Positions 7,637 through 17,368 are shown, counted from the stretch's first letter. The stretch: 37,918 nucleotides of DNA from Pseudomonadota bacterium (GCA_029558905.1 JAKQCX010000006.1:1-37918); one strand, 5' to 3'. Numbers and translations are program-made. Notes: generated by a model not told the origin, from the sequence alone.

Positions 7637-9722
7637 GGATTCCCTGTCGCTGTTCGACCCCGCCCTGAGGCGGCAGGCACTGCTGGACGCCCTGCGCAAG
7701 CTCGTACCGCAGGCACAGTGGCGCAATCCGGTGATGTTCGTCGTCTATCTGGGCGCCATGCTCACCAGCCTGCTGTATGTCCAGGCACTGGGCGGCGAGG
7801 GTGACGCGCCCGCGGGCTTCATCCTGGCCATCAGTCTGTGGCTGTGGTGCACCGTGCTGTTCGCCAACTTTGCCGAGGCCCTGGCCGAAGGGCGCAGCAA
7901 GGCGCAGGCGGCTAGCCTGCGCGGCCTGAAGAAAGGCACCTGGGCCAAGAGGCTCGACGGCAAGGCTTACGAGGCACATGCACATGAACGGCGGGAATTG
8001 AAGTGGCTGCCCATCGAGGCCGACAATCTGCGCAAGGGCGACATCGTGCTCATCGAGACCGGCGATGTCATCCCGGCGGATGGGGAGGTCATCGACGGCG
8101 TGGCATCGGTCGATGAATCGGCCATCACCGGCGAGTCGGCCCCCGTCATTCGTGAGTCCGGCGGGGATTTTTCCGCGGTCACCGGAGGTACGCGCGTGCT
8201 GTCGGACTGGATCGTGGCGCGGGTGGCCGTCAATCCGGGCGAGACTTTCGTCGACCGCATGATTGCCATGGTCGAGGCCGCCCGCCGCAAGAAGACACCC
8301 AATGAAATCGCCCTGACCATCTTGCTGGTGGGCCTGACGCTGGTGTTCCTGCTGGTCATTGCCACCTTGCTGCCGTTTTCCAGCTTTGCCGTGACTCAGG
8401 CCGCCAGCGGTACGGTGGTCGGCATCACGGTGCTCGTGGCCCTGCTGGTGTGCCTGATTCCAACCACCATCGGCGGGCTGCTCTCGGCCATCGGCGTGGC
8501 CGGAATGAGCCGCATGATGCAGGCCAATGTCATCGCCACGTCCGGCCGCGCGGTGGAAGCGGCGGGCGATGTCGATGTGCTGCTGCTGGACAAGACCGGC
8601 ACCATCACCCTGGGCAATCGCCAGGCCAGCGCCTTTCTGCCGGTGCGTGGCGTGCGCGAAGAGCAACTGGCCGATGCCGCGCAACTGGCCTCGCTGGCCG
8701 ATGAGACACCGGAAGGGCGCAGCATCGTCGTGCTGGCCAAGCAGAAGTTCAATCTGCGTGAACGTCAGGTCGAGGATATGGGCGCCCAGTTCGTCCATTT
8801 CACCGCACAGACCCGCATGAGCGGCGTGGAACTGGCCGATGGCCGCAGCATCCGCAAAGGTGCGGCGGACGCCGTGCGCCGCCATATCGAGGCCCTGGGC
8901 GGACAATTCCCGCCGGACCTGCAACACGCGGTCGATGAGGTTTCCAGGTGCGGCGGCACGCCGCTGGTGGTGGCCGAGGGCAGCCGGGCACTCGGCGTGG
9001 TCGAGCTCAAGGACATCGTCAAGGGCGGCATCAAGGAGCGTTTTGCCGAGCTGCGCCGCATGGGCATCAAGACGGTGATGATCACCGGCGACAATCGGCT
9101 CACCGCCGCCGCCATCGCCGCCGAGGCCGGAGTGGATGACTTTCTCGCCGAGGCCACCCCGGAGGCCAAGCTTGCCCTGATCCGTGAATATCAGGCCAAG
9201 GGGCAGCTGGTGGCGATGACCGGTGACGGCACCAACGATGCACCGGCCCTGGCCCAGGCGGATGTGGCGGTAGCCATGAATACCGGTACCCAGGCCGCCA
9301 AGGAGGCGGGCAACATGGTGGACCTCGACAGCAACCCCACCAAGCTGATCGAGATCGTCGAGACCGGCAAGCAGATGCTGATGACGCGCGGTTCTCTCAC
9401 CACGTTCAGCATCGCCAACGATCTGGCCAAGTATTTCGCCATCATCCCGGCGGCCTTCGTCAGCACCTATCCGCAACTGGCGGTGCTGAACGTGATGGGG
9501 CTGGCGAGCCCCGCCTCGGCCATCCTCTCGGCGGTGATCTTCAATGCGCTGATCATCGTCTTCCTGATTCCATTGGCACTCCGGGGCGTGAAATACCGGG
9601 CTGCCCCCGCGGCCACGCTGCTGCGCCGCAACCTGCTGATCTATGGCCTGGGCGGTGTGATCGCCCCCTTCATCGGCATCAAGGCGGTCGACATGGCCCT
9701 TGTCGTCATGGGCGCGGCCTGA
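7626..9722 (+). CDS. kdpB: Potassium-translocating ATPase subunit KdpB
   Basis: KdpB is the P-type ATPase subunit that hydrolyses ATP to drive uptake. At 698 aa it is slightly longer than E. coli KdpB (682). The actuator domain has TGES at 168-171, whose serine (S171) matches the E. coli residue phosphorylated when potassium is plentiful. The catalytic aspartate is D322 in DKTGTIT. The hinge motifs [10 protein letters not shown] and [12 protein letters not shown] are intact. The start at 7626 ([10 protein letters not shown]) lies inside the end of kdpC (11-nt overlap, GAGGGAGAAGCCC just upstream), so translation is probably coupled. It is the last transporter gene before a 271-nt structured gap and kdpD. 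Confidence 0.97.
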   Translation: MSGKDSLSLFDPALRRQALLDALRKLVPQAQWRNPVMFVVYLGAMLTSLLYVQALGGEGDAPAGFILAISLWLWCTVLFANFAEALAEGRSKAQAASLRGLKKGTWAKRLDGKAYEAHAHERRELKWLPIEADNLRKGDIVLIETGDVIPADGEVIDGVASVDESAITGESAPVIRESGGDFSAVTGGTRVLSDWIVARVAVNPGETFVDRMIAMVEAARRKKTPNEIALTILLVGLTLVFLLVIATLLPFSSFAVTQAASGTVVGITVLVALLVCLIPTTIGGLLSAIGVAGMSRMMQANVIATSGRAVEAAGDVDVLLLDKTGTITLGNRQASAFLPVRGVREEQLADAAQLASLADETPEGRSIVVLAKQKFNLRERQVEDMGAQFVHFTAQTRMSGVELADGRSIRKGAADAVRRHIEALGGQFPPDLQHAVDEVSRCGGTPLVVAEGSRALGVVELKDIVKGGIKERFAELRRMGIKTVMITGDNRLTAAAIAAEAGVDDFLAEATPEAKLALIREYQAKGQLVAMTGDGTNDAPALAQADVAVAMNTGTQAAKEAGNMVDLDSNPTKLIEIVETGKQMLMTRGSLTTFSIANDLAKYFAIIPAAFVSTYPQLAVLNVMGLASPASAILSAVIFNALIIVFLIPLALRGVKYRAAPAATLLRRNLLIYGLGGVIAPFIGIKAVDMALVVMGAA

Positions 9723-9793
9723 TGCGTGTGCTCTACCGCACGGGCGGGGAAGCCCCGCGGCAGGCAGTCCCCCTGCGCGTTTTGCTTGCATTG

Positions 9794-9820
9794 GCCCGCA
9801 AGACGTGGATTTATGCGGGC
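9794..9820. repeat. Hairpin in the kdpB-kdpD gap
   Basis: GCCCGCA (9794-9800) pairs perfectly with TGCGGGC (9814-9820) across 13 bases; the pairing can be extended outward by GCTTGC/GCAAGC with unpaired bases between. It starts 72 nt after the kdpB stop. No T-run follows, so it may stabilise the upstream mRNA 3' end or weaken read-through rather than terminate. Confidence 0.45.
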
Positions 9821-9845
9821 AAGCGGCGGGGGATCTTCACCCTCC

Positions 9846-9874
9846 TGGATTTCTCACTGCGTTCGAAATGACAG
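9846..9874 (-). repeat. Single arm of the dispersed hairpin element
   Basis: This 29-nt arm reads GGATTTCTCACTGCG then TTCGAAATGACA, close to the right arm of the complete copy at 37385-37412. The partner arm is not visible nearby, so the copy is partial or decayed. It lies between the transporter and regulatory genes of kdp. Confidence 0.6.
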
Positions 9875-9879
9875 TCCTC

Positions 9880-9946
9880 GGTTCGTTCGGCGCCTCCCGG
9901 GGCATGCGCGCCGTCAGGCGCATGCCCCGCGCGGCCGTCACGAACC
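9880..9946. repeat. Long nested hairpin in the kdpB-kdpD gap
   Basis: GGGGCATGCGC (9899-9909) and GCGCATGCCCC (9918-9928) are perfect 11-nt complements with an eight-base loop. An outer perfect 7-nt pair, GGTTCGT (9880-9886) with ACGAACC (9940-9946), encloses it. It ends 47 nt before kdpD. The structure could reduce kdpDE expression relative to the pump genes; it has no terminator T-run. Confidence 0.5.
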
Positions 9947-9993
9947 GCCATGCCGGTCTCGCCCGCGCATTCCTTGCGCGGTAAACATCGCCC

Positions 9994-12744
9994 ATGTCCA
10001 CAGACGAACTGCGCCCCGATCCGGATGAACTGCTGCAGCAGGTGCAACAAGAGGAGGCGCGCGCACGACGGGGGCGCTTGAAGATTTTCTTCGGGGCATC
10101 CGCGGGTGTCGGCAAGACATACGCCATGTTGTCGGCCGCACAGGTGGCGCAAACGCAGGGTGTGCCCCTGGTGATCGGTCTGGTGGAAACGCACGGGCGT
10201 GCCGAAACCCAGGCGCTGGTGGCGGATTTGCCCTTGCTGCCGCTGCGCGAGGTGCCGCACCGGGATCGACGGTTCAAGGAATTCGATCTGGATGCCGCGC
10301 TCGCCTTTGGCCAATCGCATGCCGGTGGGCCCAGCCCGCCACTCGTGCTGCTCGACGAGCTGGCGCACAGCAACGCGCCGGGCTCCCGTCATCCCAAACG
10401 CTGGCAGGATGCGGAGGAACTGCTGGCCGCGGGGATCGACGTGTGGAGCACGATGAATGTGCAACACCTGGAGAGCCTGAACGACGTTGTGGGGGGGATT
10501 ACCGGCATCCGGGTATGGGAGACGGTGCCCGACACGCTGTTTGACGCGGCCGATGAGGTGGTGGTGGTCGATCTCCCTCCGGACGAGCTGCTGTTGCGTC
10601 TGGCGACGGGCAAGGTCTATGTCCCGGAACAGGCCAGACACGCAGCGGCGAATTTCTTTCGCAAGGGCAATCTGATCGCGCTGCGAGAACTGGCGCTGCG
10701 CCGCACGGCGGATCGCGTCGACTCCCAGATGCGGCTCTGGCGCCGCACCAATGAGGCCATGTGGCAAAACCAGCCGCGGTGGTCGACGCGTGATGCGCTG
10801 CTGGCCTGCGTAGGCCCTGGCAGCGGCGGCGAGGCCGTGGTGCGCAGTGCTGCCCGCCTGGCGGCGCAGACCAATCTGCCCTGGCATGCCGTGTTCGTGG
10901 ATGCACCCTCGCAACAGCGTGTCGGGGATAGTGAACGCGAGCAGGCGTTGCGTGCCCTGAAGCTGGCAAAGGAGTTGGGGGCCCATACGGCCACGCCGAC
11001 CGGGGCCAGCATCGTGCAGACGCTCACCCGCTATGCACGCGAACATGATCTGTCCCGGCTGGTGATGGGATGGCGCGGAAGGAAAAGGTTTTGGCGGCCT
11101 TCGCTGGCGGAGCATCTGGCCGCCCAGACCCCGGACATGGACATCCTGCAGATACCCATCCCCGGGCCGGAGGGCGCGCGCCGCCAGGTGCGGCAGGCGG
11201 CGGGACAAGATTCATCGAGCTGCTGGGCGGGCTATTTCGTGGTCGCCGCCGCCTGCGCCCTGGTGGCGTTCCTGGCCATGCCCCTGCGCGGCGTGTTGGA
11301 GCAGACCAACATCGTCATGCTGTTCTTGCTGGTCGTGGTCGGGGCGGCGCTGCAATACGGACGCAAGCCCGCGATCTTGGCTGCCTTCCTCGGGGTGGCG
11401 CTGTTCGATTTCGTTATCGTGCCGCCTACGCTGTCATTCAACGTGAGCGACGCGCAGTATCTGATCACGTTTGTCGTCATGCTGCTGGTGGCCTTGATCG
11501 TGGGCCAGCTGACCGCCAGCCTGCGGGCGCAGGCGCAGGCTGCCACGGAGCGCGAACGGCGCGTGCGCGGGCTCTATCAGATGTCGCGTGATCTGTCGGC
11601 CGTGCTGCTGCGCGAGCAGGTGGCTGAAATCGCCTCCCGCTTCGTGCGCGCGGAGTTTTTCTCGAAATCCGCACTGCTGCTGGCCAACGAGGCGGACAGG
11701 CTCGAACTGCAGCCCAATGCGACGGCCACCGTCGACATCGCCGTGGCGCAATGGTGCTTTGACCGGGGTGAAATGGCGGGTCGCGGCACCAACACCCTGC
11801 CGGCCTGTGACTGCCTGATGTTGCCGCTCAAGGGGCCGATGCGCCTGCGTGGCGTATTGGCCGTGCAATTGACGCAAGCGACATCCCTTTCGCCGGAGCA
11901 GCTCCAGTTGCTCGAAACCTGCGCCTCGTTGCTGGCCATCTCCATTGAACGCATCCACTACATCCAGGTGGCACAGTCAAGCACCCTGCAGATGGAGACG
12001 GAACGCCTGCGCAACGCCTTGCTGGCGGCGATCTCCCATGACCTGCGCACCCCGCTGGCGGCCCTGGTCGGGCTGACGGATACGCTGGCCACGACGCATC
12101 CACTGGCCGAAACCCATGCCGGAATCGTGGCGGCGATTCGCGAGTCGGCACGCAGGATGCATGCGCAGGTGGACAATCTGCTGGATATGGCACGGCTGGA
12201 ATCGGGCGCCGCGAGTCTCCGGCGGGAATGGGTGCCGCTGGAGGAAGTGATCGGCTCGGCCCTGGCCGCCTGCGCCGGTTTGCTCGGCCCGCGCGCCGTC
12301 CAAGTCCATCTGCCCGAAGACATGCCCCTGCTCTTTCTCGACGCTGGCCTGATCGAGCGCCTGTTGGTCAATGTTCTGGAAAATGCCGCCAAGTACACCC
12401 CGGAGGATGCGCGCATACACATCAGCGCCCGGTTGCTCGAAACATGGGTACGCGTGAGCATAGAGGACAGTGGTCCAGGGCTGCCGCCCGGTCGCGAAGA
12501 TGCCGTGTTCGAGAAATTCGAGCGTGGCAGCAAGGAAGCGGCGATTCCGGGCGTGGGCCTTGGTCTGGCGATCTGCCGCGACATCGTCGAGGCGCACGGT
12601 GGGCGTATCTGGGGCGAAAACCGGATGGCTGGCGGCACGGTGCGTGGCGCGTGCATCATACTTGAGCTGCCGCGTGGCAATCCACCCGTCGAGGATGGCA
12701 GTCAGGCCGCCGACTTGGGATTGGGGGAGGATGGGAGTGAATGA
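9994..12744 (+). CDS. kdpD: Potassium-responsive sensor histidine kinase KdpD
   Basis: This is a 916-residue inner-membrane sensor with the full KdpD layout. The cytosolic N-terminal KdpD domain has Walker A GASAGVGKT at 34-42 and LLDELAHSNAPGSRHPKRW after it. A Usp-like domain covers about 265-380. Four closely spaced transmembrane helices follow at about 410-510, then a GAF-like region, then the kinase core. The phosphorylated histidine is H682 in ISHDLRTPLAAL. ATP-binding boxes are NVLENAAKY (N), DSGPGLPPG (G1) and GVGLGLAICRDIVEAHGG (G2). It controls kdp expression through KdpE in response to low potassium. Unlike in E. coli, where kdpD follows the pump genes directly, a 271-nt structured gap separates it from kdpB, so it may have its own expression level. 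Confidence 0.96.
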   Translation: MSTDELRPDPDELLQQVQQEEARARRGRLKIFFGASAGVGKTYAMLSAAQVAQTQGVPLVIGLVETHGRAETQALVADLPLLPLREVPHRDRRFKEFDLDAALAFGQSHAGGPSPPLVLLDELAHSNAPGSRHPKRWQDAEELLAAGIDVWSTMNVQHLESLNDVVGGITGIRVWETVPDTLFDAADEVVVVDLPPDELLLRLATGKVYVPEQARHAAANFFRKGNLIALRELALRRTADRVDSQMRLWRRTNEAMWQNQPRWSTRDALLACVGPGSGGEAVVRSAARLAAQTNLPWHAVFVDAPSQQRVGDSEREQALRALKLAKELGAHTATPTGASIVQTLTRYAREHDLSRLVMGWRGRKRFWRPSLAEHLAAQTPDMDILQIPIPGPEGARRQVRQAAGQDSSSCWAGYFVVAAACALVAFLAMPLRGVLEQTNIVMLFLLVVVGAALQYGRKPAILAAFLGVALFDFVIVPPTLSFNVSDAQYLITFVVMLLVALIVGQLTASLRAQAQAATERERRVRGLYQMSRDLSAVLLREQVAEIASRFVRAEFFSKSALLLANEADRLELQPNATATVDIAVAQWCFDRGEMAGRGTNTLPACDCLMLPLKGPMRLRGVLAVQLTQATSLSPEQLQLLETCASLLAISIERIHYIQVAQSSTLQMETERLRNALLAAISHDLRTPLAALVGLTDTLATTHPLAETHAGIVAAIRESARRMHAQVDNLLDMARLESGAASLRREWVPLEEVIGSALAACAGLLGPRAVQVHLPEDMPLLFLDAGLIERLLVNVLENAAKYTPEDARIHISARLLETWVRVSIEDSGPGLPPGREDAVFEKFERGSKEAAIPGVGLGLAICRDIVEAHGGRIWGENRMAGGTVRGACIILELPRGNPPVEDGSQAADLGLGEDGSE

Positions 12745-13435
12745 GGCACGCATCCTGGTCGTCGAAGACGATGACAACATCCGGCGTTTTGTGCGCCTGA
12801 CGCTGCAGGTCGAAGGCTATGTGGTGAGCGAGGCCGATACGCTGCGGCGCGGTCTGATCGAGGCCGGGACCCGCCGCCCCGATATCCTGGTGCTGGATCT
12901 GGGATTGCCGGATGGCGATGGCGTCGCGCTGATCCGTGACCTGCGCGGTTGGTCGGACATGCCGGTCCTCGTGCTCTCCGCGCGCGGTACCGAGGCCGAA
13001 AAGATCGTCGCGCTGGATGCGGGGGCCGATGACTATCTGGTCAAGCCCTTTGGTGCGGGTGAGCTGCTGGCGCGCGTGCGGGCCCAGTTGAGGCGCCACC
13101 TGGGGCAGGCGCGGGCGGGCGGGCCGCTGATTCGTTTCGGCGATGTCACCATCGATGCCATCAAGCGGACGGTGACGCGGGGGGGTGACACCTTGCACCT
13201 GACGCCGATCGAATATCGGCTGCTGTGCCATCTTGCCGCTCATCCGGAAAAGGTCCTGACGCACAAGCAGCTGCTGCTGGCCGTCTGGGGGCCGGGACAT
13301 GCGGGAGATACCCACTATGTACGGGTGCACATGGCCAACCTGCGCAAGAAAATCGAAAAGGATGCGGCCAGGCCCCAACACCTGCTGACCGAGACGGGGG
13401 TCGGTTATCGCTTCGTCGGCACGCCCGCAGGCTAG
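12737..13435 (+). CDS. kdpE: Response regulator KdpE
   Basis: This is an OmpR/PhoB-type DNA-binding regulator and the partner of KdpD. The receiver domain has ILVVEDDDNIRRF at the start, phospho-accepting aspartate in VLDLGLPDGDG (residue 54 from this start) and the conserved lysine in YLVKPFG. The winged-helix domain follows from about residue 130, with LTPIEYRLL and YVRVHMANLRKKIE, and ends TETGVGYRFVG. Two starts are possible: ATG 12731 or GTG 12737. GGGGGAGG abuts the ATG directly but is six bases before the GTG, the correct spacing, so GTG is preferred. Both overlap the end of kdpD, which indicates coupling. The expected targets are the kdp promoter region upstream of 4931. Confidence 0.95.
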   Translation: MNEARILVVEDDDNIRRFVRLTLQVEGYVVSEADTLRRGLIEAGTRRPDILVLDLGLPDGDGVALIRDLRGWSDMPVLVLSARGTEAEKIVALDAGADDYLVKPFGAGELLARVRAQLRRHLGQARAGGPLIRFGDVTIDAIKRTVTRGGDTLHLTPIEYRLLCHLAAHPEKVLTHKQLLLAVWGPGHAGDTHYVRVHMANLRKKIEKDAARPQHLLTETGVGYRFVGTPAG

Positions 13436-13685
13436 CCGGGTTGCCGACAGCGGGCCGGACGGCCCTGTGCGGGCCTGTCGAACGGACGGCGGTACGGGAG
13501 TGCAGGCCGATAATCGCATCCGTCCTCCCGGTGGTCCGGGGGATGTGCCCGTCTTTCCGGCCAGCGGTGAAGATCAGGACCCTGGCGGCCCGCGACGGGA
13601 TTCCTCACTTGGTTCGGAATGACAGGTCACGGGGTCCGGCGGATGACCTGCGGTGTTGGGCGGGCCATGCCCCGAATCATTCCGC
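13436..13685. other. Convergent gap after kdpE with partial repeat
   Basis: The 250-nt gap between kdpE and the convergent HDOD gene has no supported gene. A 5-bp GC hairpin (GGGCC/GGCCC, 13452-13465) lies 16 nt past the kdpE stop and could assist termination, although no T-run follows. Positions 13598-13625 hold an arm of the dispersed hairpin element. Confidence 0.5.
13598..13625 (-). repeat. Single arm of the dispersed hairpin element
   Basis: The arm reads GGATTCCTCACTTGG then TTCGGAATGACAG, matching the arms at 2533, 9846 and 37385 with few changes. The second arm is not visible nearby. Confidence 0.6.
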
Positions 13686-14534
13686 TCATCCCGGTTCCGT
13701 GCCGGAAGACGTGGCGGTGACCTCGGCCTCCAGTTCATCCAGGCGGGAGGCATCCAGATGCAGATGTTCCAGACAGGCTGTGCGCCAGCCGTTCGTCCAT
13801 GCGCCGTCGTCTTCTCCGGTGTCTCGCCGCGCCAGGTGGCAGGCCAGGTTGAGCAGGGCGTTCAGACGCATGACGGCCTCCGGCTGGGTGGTGTGCGCGG
13901 GTGCGTGGTGCTGGCGGATGGCCTGCACGATGAGGTCCGGCAATTGCCAGTTGCGTGCCAGTGAACTGCCCAGCAAGGCGTGGTCGGTGGCATGGGCCTG
14001 ATCCAGGGCGGGGATGTCCGGCCATGGGGGCTGCAGCAGGGCGCGGCCATAGGTGGGGAACCGCTTGGCCAGCAGGGCCAGGCCGCAGTCATGGAACATG
14101 CCCAGGGTGTAGGCCTGGTCCGGGCTGACACCGCGGGGCCGCAGCAAGCGGGTAACGGTCATGACAAGCCCGGCAATGTGGTTGCTGCGTTGCCACAGGG
14201 TTTCCAGCGCGGCGCAGGATGCGCCATCCCCCAGGGCATTGCGCAGGGCAATGCCACGCAGGATGGACAGGGTGGGAGGGATGCCCAGGAGGGTGACCGC
14301 CTTCTCCACGGTTTCCGCCTTGGCGCGCAGGCCGAAGACCGGAGAGCCCACCACCCGGAACACGGCTCCGCTGAGGGCACCATCCTGGCGGATCAGGCGG
14401 GCCATATCGGCGATGTCCACATCCGGCTGCGCCAGCAGGCGCTGGAAGCGGACCAGCACTTCCGGCAGGGGCGGGATCTTGATGCCGCTGGCCAGGATGG
14501 CTTCGATGCGGGCTTGGTCGGCGGCGTTGTGCAT
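13686..14534 (-). CDS. HDOD-domain signalling protein
   Basis: This 282-residue soluble protein consists almost wholly of an HDOD domain, a relative of HD phosphohydrolases usually lacking catalytic activity and found in bacterial signalling. The start IPPLPEVLVRFQRLLAQPDVDIADMARLIRQD (about residues 20-51, given here as a family hallmark) is the standard HDOD entry: PPLP, then a linker and D-P/D-G segments. Further in, TLLGIPPTLSILRGIAL, YTLGMFHDCGLALL and a QHH segment follow the HDOD/HD layout. No second domain is attached. The start at 14534 is the last methionine before the domain; a methionine about 29 codons further upstream would overlap the start of the divergent ATPase gene. The signalling partner cannot be told from context. 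Confidence 0.82.
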   Translation of the reverse strand: MHNAADQARIEAILASGIKIPPLPEVLVRFQRLLAQPDVDIADMARLIRQDGALSGAVFRVVGSPVFGLRAKAETVEKAVTLLGIPPTLSILRGIALRNALGDGASCAALETLWQRSNHIAGLVMTVTRLLRPRGVSPDQAYTLGMFHDCGLALLAKRFPTYGRALLQPPWPDIPALDQAHATDHALLGSSLARNWQLPDLIVQAIRQHHAPAHTTQPEAVMRLNALLNLACHLARRDTGEDDGAWTNGWRTACLEHLHLDASRLDELEAEVTATSSGTEPG

Positions 14535-14619
14535 GGGACAACGGTGAGATTGGGCCAAGGCGAGTTTATCGGGTGAAAAACCCTCTGTCTGCGTCCGTGC
14601 CCAGGCTCTAAGCTGAAAC

Positions 14620-17343
14620 ATGGCCCCCCCCTCTCTGACCGGATCCGCAGTGCCGCCGCATGGCCAGGGCGCGCGCGCGTTGCTGGATGTCTGGGCCAGT
14701 GACGGCGAAATGGGCCTGAGCCAAGCGGAAATCCAGCCACGACGGCAAAGATTCGGTCCCAACAGCCTGCCGGAACGAGCCGGAAAACCTGCCTGGCTGC
14801 GCTTTCTGGGCCAGTTGCGCCAGACCCTGATCCTCATCCTGCTGGTGGCCGCGGCGATCACCGCCTTCCTGGGGGAGTGGCTGGACAGCAGCGTCATCCT
14901 CGGTGTGGTGCTCATCAATGCGCTGGTCGGCCATGTCCAGGAGACCAGGGCGGAGAATGCCCTGGCGGCTCTGAAGCGTCTGCTGGCCACCAGCGCCCGG
15001 GTCATCCGTGACGGAGTCAGGACCACCATTCCCGCCGCTGACCTGGTGCCCGGCGACATCGTTGTGCTGGACGCGGGCGACAAGGTGCCGGCGGACCTGC
15101 GCCTGCTGCGCGTGCATGAACTCCAGGTGGACGAGGCCATGCTCACCGGGGAATCCCTGCCCGTGGCCAAACACACGCACATCCTGGCCGTGGATACGCC
15201 GCTGGCGGAACGCGGCAACCTGGCCTTCAGCGGTACCCTGGTGACCCGGGGTCAGGGGCTGGGCCTGGTGGTGGCCACGGGCCCCGGCACCGAAACGGGC
15301 CGCATCTCCAGCCTGGTGGTGGCCGCGCCGGACCTGAGCACACCTTTCACGCGCAAGGTGGCGCGCATGAGCCAGCGGCTGCTCTACGTGATCCTGGCGC
15401 TGGCGGCGCTTACTTTCGCCGTGGGCTGGCTGCGGGGAGAACCCGCCTTCGACATGTTCATGGCCGCCGTGGCCATGGCCGTGGGTGCCATCCCCGAGGG
15501 CCTGCCGGCGGCGGTGACGGTGGTGCTGGCCATCGGTGTCAAGCGCATGGCGGCCCGGCACGCCATCGTGCGCAAGTTGCCGGCGGTGGAGACCCTGGGG
15601 GGCGTGACGGTGATCTGCTCGGACAAGACCGGCACCCTGACCCAGAACCAGATGACGGTGCAGCGCATCTGGGCCGGGGGCCGGGAATACACGCTGAGCG
15701 GCGCGGGTTACACGCCGGAGGGCGACATTCTTGCGGACGGACGGCCCGTGACCTTGGCGGGGGCCTTGCGCGAGACCCTGCTGGCGGGGCTGCTGTGCAA
15801 CGATGCCGTACTGCGGCAGGAGGCCGGCGGCTGGCGGGTGACGGGTGATCCCACCGAGGGTGCGCTCATCGTCGCGGCCCTCAAGGCGGGCATCGATGCC
15901 GGCCACGCCACCGGCCATGCGCGCATGGCCGTACTGCCCTTCGACTCCGGTCATCAATACATGGCTACCTGGCATCAGCGCGCCGGACAGGGCATGGCCT
16001 ATCTGAAGGGCGCGCCCGAGCGTCTGCTGGAACGCTGCGCCAGCCTGCTGGACGCGCACGGTCAGGAAAGGGCCCTGGATGCGGCGCTTCGCGCCGAGGT
16101 GGAAACCGCAGCCCGCGCCATGGCGCGTCAGGGTCTGCGGGTGCTGGCCCTGGCGCGCAAGGCACACGCCCCCCCGGCCCACGTGCAGGGACGCCCGCGG
16201 GACGTGGAGTTCGGTCACCAGCATGTGCATGACGGCCTGGTGTTCCTGGGTCTGCAGGGCATGATGGACCCACCCCGGCCCGAGGCGCGTCAGGCGGTGG
16301 CAGCCTGCGTGCGGGCGGGAGTGATGGTGAAGATGATCACCGGCGACCACGCCCTCACCGCCCAGGCCATCGCCACCGCCCTGGGCATGCCGCGGGTGGG
16401 GCGGGTGTTGACGGGGCGGGATCTGGCCGCCCTGGATGATGCGGAATTCGCGCGCATGGCCCTGGAGTGCGATGTCTTCGCGCGCGTGGAACCGGAACAG
16501 AAGCTGCGTCTGGTCCAGGCCCTGCAGGCCGCCGGCCATGTGGTGGCCATGACCGGCGACGGCGTGAACGATGCCCCGGCCCTGCGGGCGGCGGACATCG
16601 GCGTGGCCATGGGGCTGGGCGGCACGGAGACCGCCCGGGAGGCGGCGGACATGGTGCTCACCGACGACAACTTCGCCACCCTGGTGGCGGCGGTGGAAGA
16701 GGGCAGGGGGGTATTCGACAACCTCACCAAGTTCGTGGTCTGGACCCTGCCCACCAACTTCGGCGAGGGACTGGTGCTCACCGCCGCCATCGTCGCCGGC
16801 GTGGCCCTGCCCATCACGCCCCTGCAGATCCTGTGGATCAACATGACCACGGCCGTGCTGCTGGGCCTCATGCTGGCCTTCGAGCCCATAGAGGTCGGAG
16901 TCATGGCCCGCCCGCCGCGGCCGCCGCAGGCCGCGCTGCTGGACCGGCACCTGGCATGGCGGGTGGTGCTGGTGGGCGTGCTCCTGCTGCTGGGCGTGTT
17001 CATGCTGTTCCGGTGGAAGCTGTCCCAGGGCGGCAGCCTGGACGAGGCCCGTACCCTGGCGGTGAATGTCTTCGTGGCGGCGCAGATGTTCTACCTGTTC
17101 AATTGCCGCTCTATGACGCGCCCCCTCTGGCGCCTGGCGCCATTCGCCAACCCCTGGCTCTGGGCGGGCGTGCTCGGCATGGTGCTGCTGCAATGGGGCT
17201 TCACCTGCCTGCCCTGGATGCAACGGCTGTTCCAAACCGCAGCCCTGGGTGTGTTCGACTGGCTACTGGCGCTGGTCGTGGGCGCGGGCGTGAGTCTCGC
17301 GGTAAGCGTGGAGAAATGGCTGCTGGCGCGCCGCGCCGGGTAA
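14620..17343 (+). CDS. P2-type cation-transporting ATPase
   Basis: This is a 907-residue membrane pump of the calcium/sodium-type P-ATPase group. An N-terminal cation ATPase domain is followed by TGES in MLTGESLPV, phosphorylated D335 in SDKTGTLTQNQ, and hinge motifs MITGDHALTA and MTGDGVNDAPAL. Among ion-site helices, M4 has PEGLP (292-296) and M5 has NFGE (N713, E716), as in SERCA. M6 has WINMTTAV: N741 and T744 match SERCA N796 and T799, but SERCA D800 is A745. The loss of this aspartate makes a standard two-site calcium pump unlikely; the ion is unknown. Ten helices are expected. No ribosome binding site is clear at 14620. It is divergent from the HDOD gene (85 nt) and 25 nt before the MMPL gene, probably co-transcribed. 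Confidence 0.88.
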   Translation: MAPPSLTGSAVPPHGQGARALLDVWASDGEMGLSQAEIQPRRQRFGPNSLPERAGKPAWLRFLGQLRQTLILILLVAAAITAFLGEWLDSSVILGVVLINALVGHVQETRAENALAALKRLLATSARVIRDGVRTTIPAADLVPGDIVVLDAGDKVPADLRLLRVHELQVDEAMLTGESLPVAKHTHILAVDTPLAERGNLAFSGTLVTRGQGLGLVVATGPGTETGRISSLVVAAPDLSTPFTRKVARMSQRLLYVILALAALTFAVGWLRGEPAFDMFMAAVAMAVGAIPEGLPAAVTVVLAIGVKRMAARHAIVRKLPAVETLGGVTVICSDKTGTLTQNQMTVQRIWAGGREYTLSGAGYTPEGDILADGRPVTLAGALRETLLAGLLCNDAVLRQEAGGWRVTGDPTEGALIVAALKAGIDAGHATGHARMAVLPFDSGHQYMATWHQRAGQGMAYLKGAPERLLERCASLLDAHGQERALDAALRAEVETAARAMARQGLRVLALARKAHAPPAHVQGRPRDVEFGHQHVHDGLVFLGLQGMMDPPRPEARQAVAACVRAGVMVKMITGDHALTAQAIATALGMPRVGRVLTGRDLAALDDAEFARMALECDVFARVEPEQKLRLVQALQAAGHVVAMTGDGVNDAPALRAADIGVAMGLGGTETAREAADMVLTDDNFATLVAAVEEGRGVFDNLTKFVVWTLPTNFGEGLVLTAAIVAGVALPITPLQILWINMTTAVLLGLMLAFEPIEVGVMARPPRPPQAALLDRHLAWRVVLVGVLLLLGVFMLFRWKLSQGGSLDEARTLAVNVFVAAQMFYLFNCRSMTRPLWRLAPFANPWLWAGVLGMVLLQWGFTCLPWMQRLFQTAALGVFDWLLALVVGAGVSLAVSVEKWLLARRAG

Positions 17344-17368
17344 CGGACCGGGCCGCGCTGACGGCTTG

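Noticed and set aside
7590..9791. 733-aa open frame antisense to kdpB
   Set aside because: Antisense shadow of kdpB; no motif and low-complexity composition.
13686..15218. Long upstream extension of the HDOD gene (510 aa)
   Set aside because: The first 228 residues run antisense through the P-type ATPase and have no domain; the HDOD fold starts just after 14534.
14608..17235. 875-aa open frame on the minus strand
   Set aside because: It lies wholly antisense to the P-type ATPase, whose motifs are intact; its composition (His, Gly, Gln) is that of a shadow frame.
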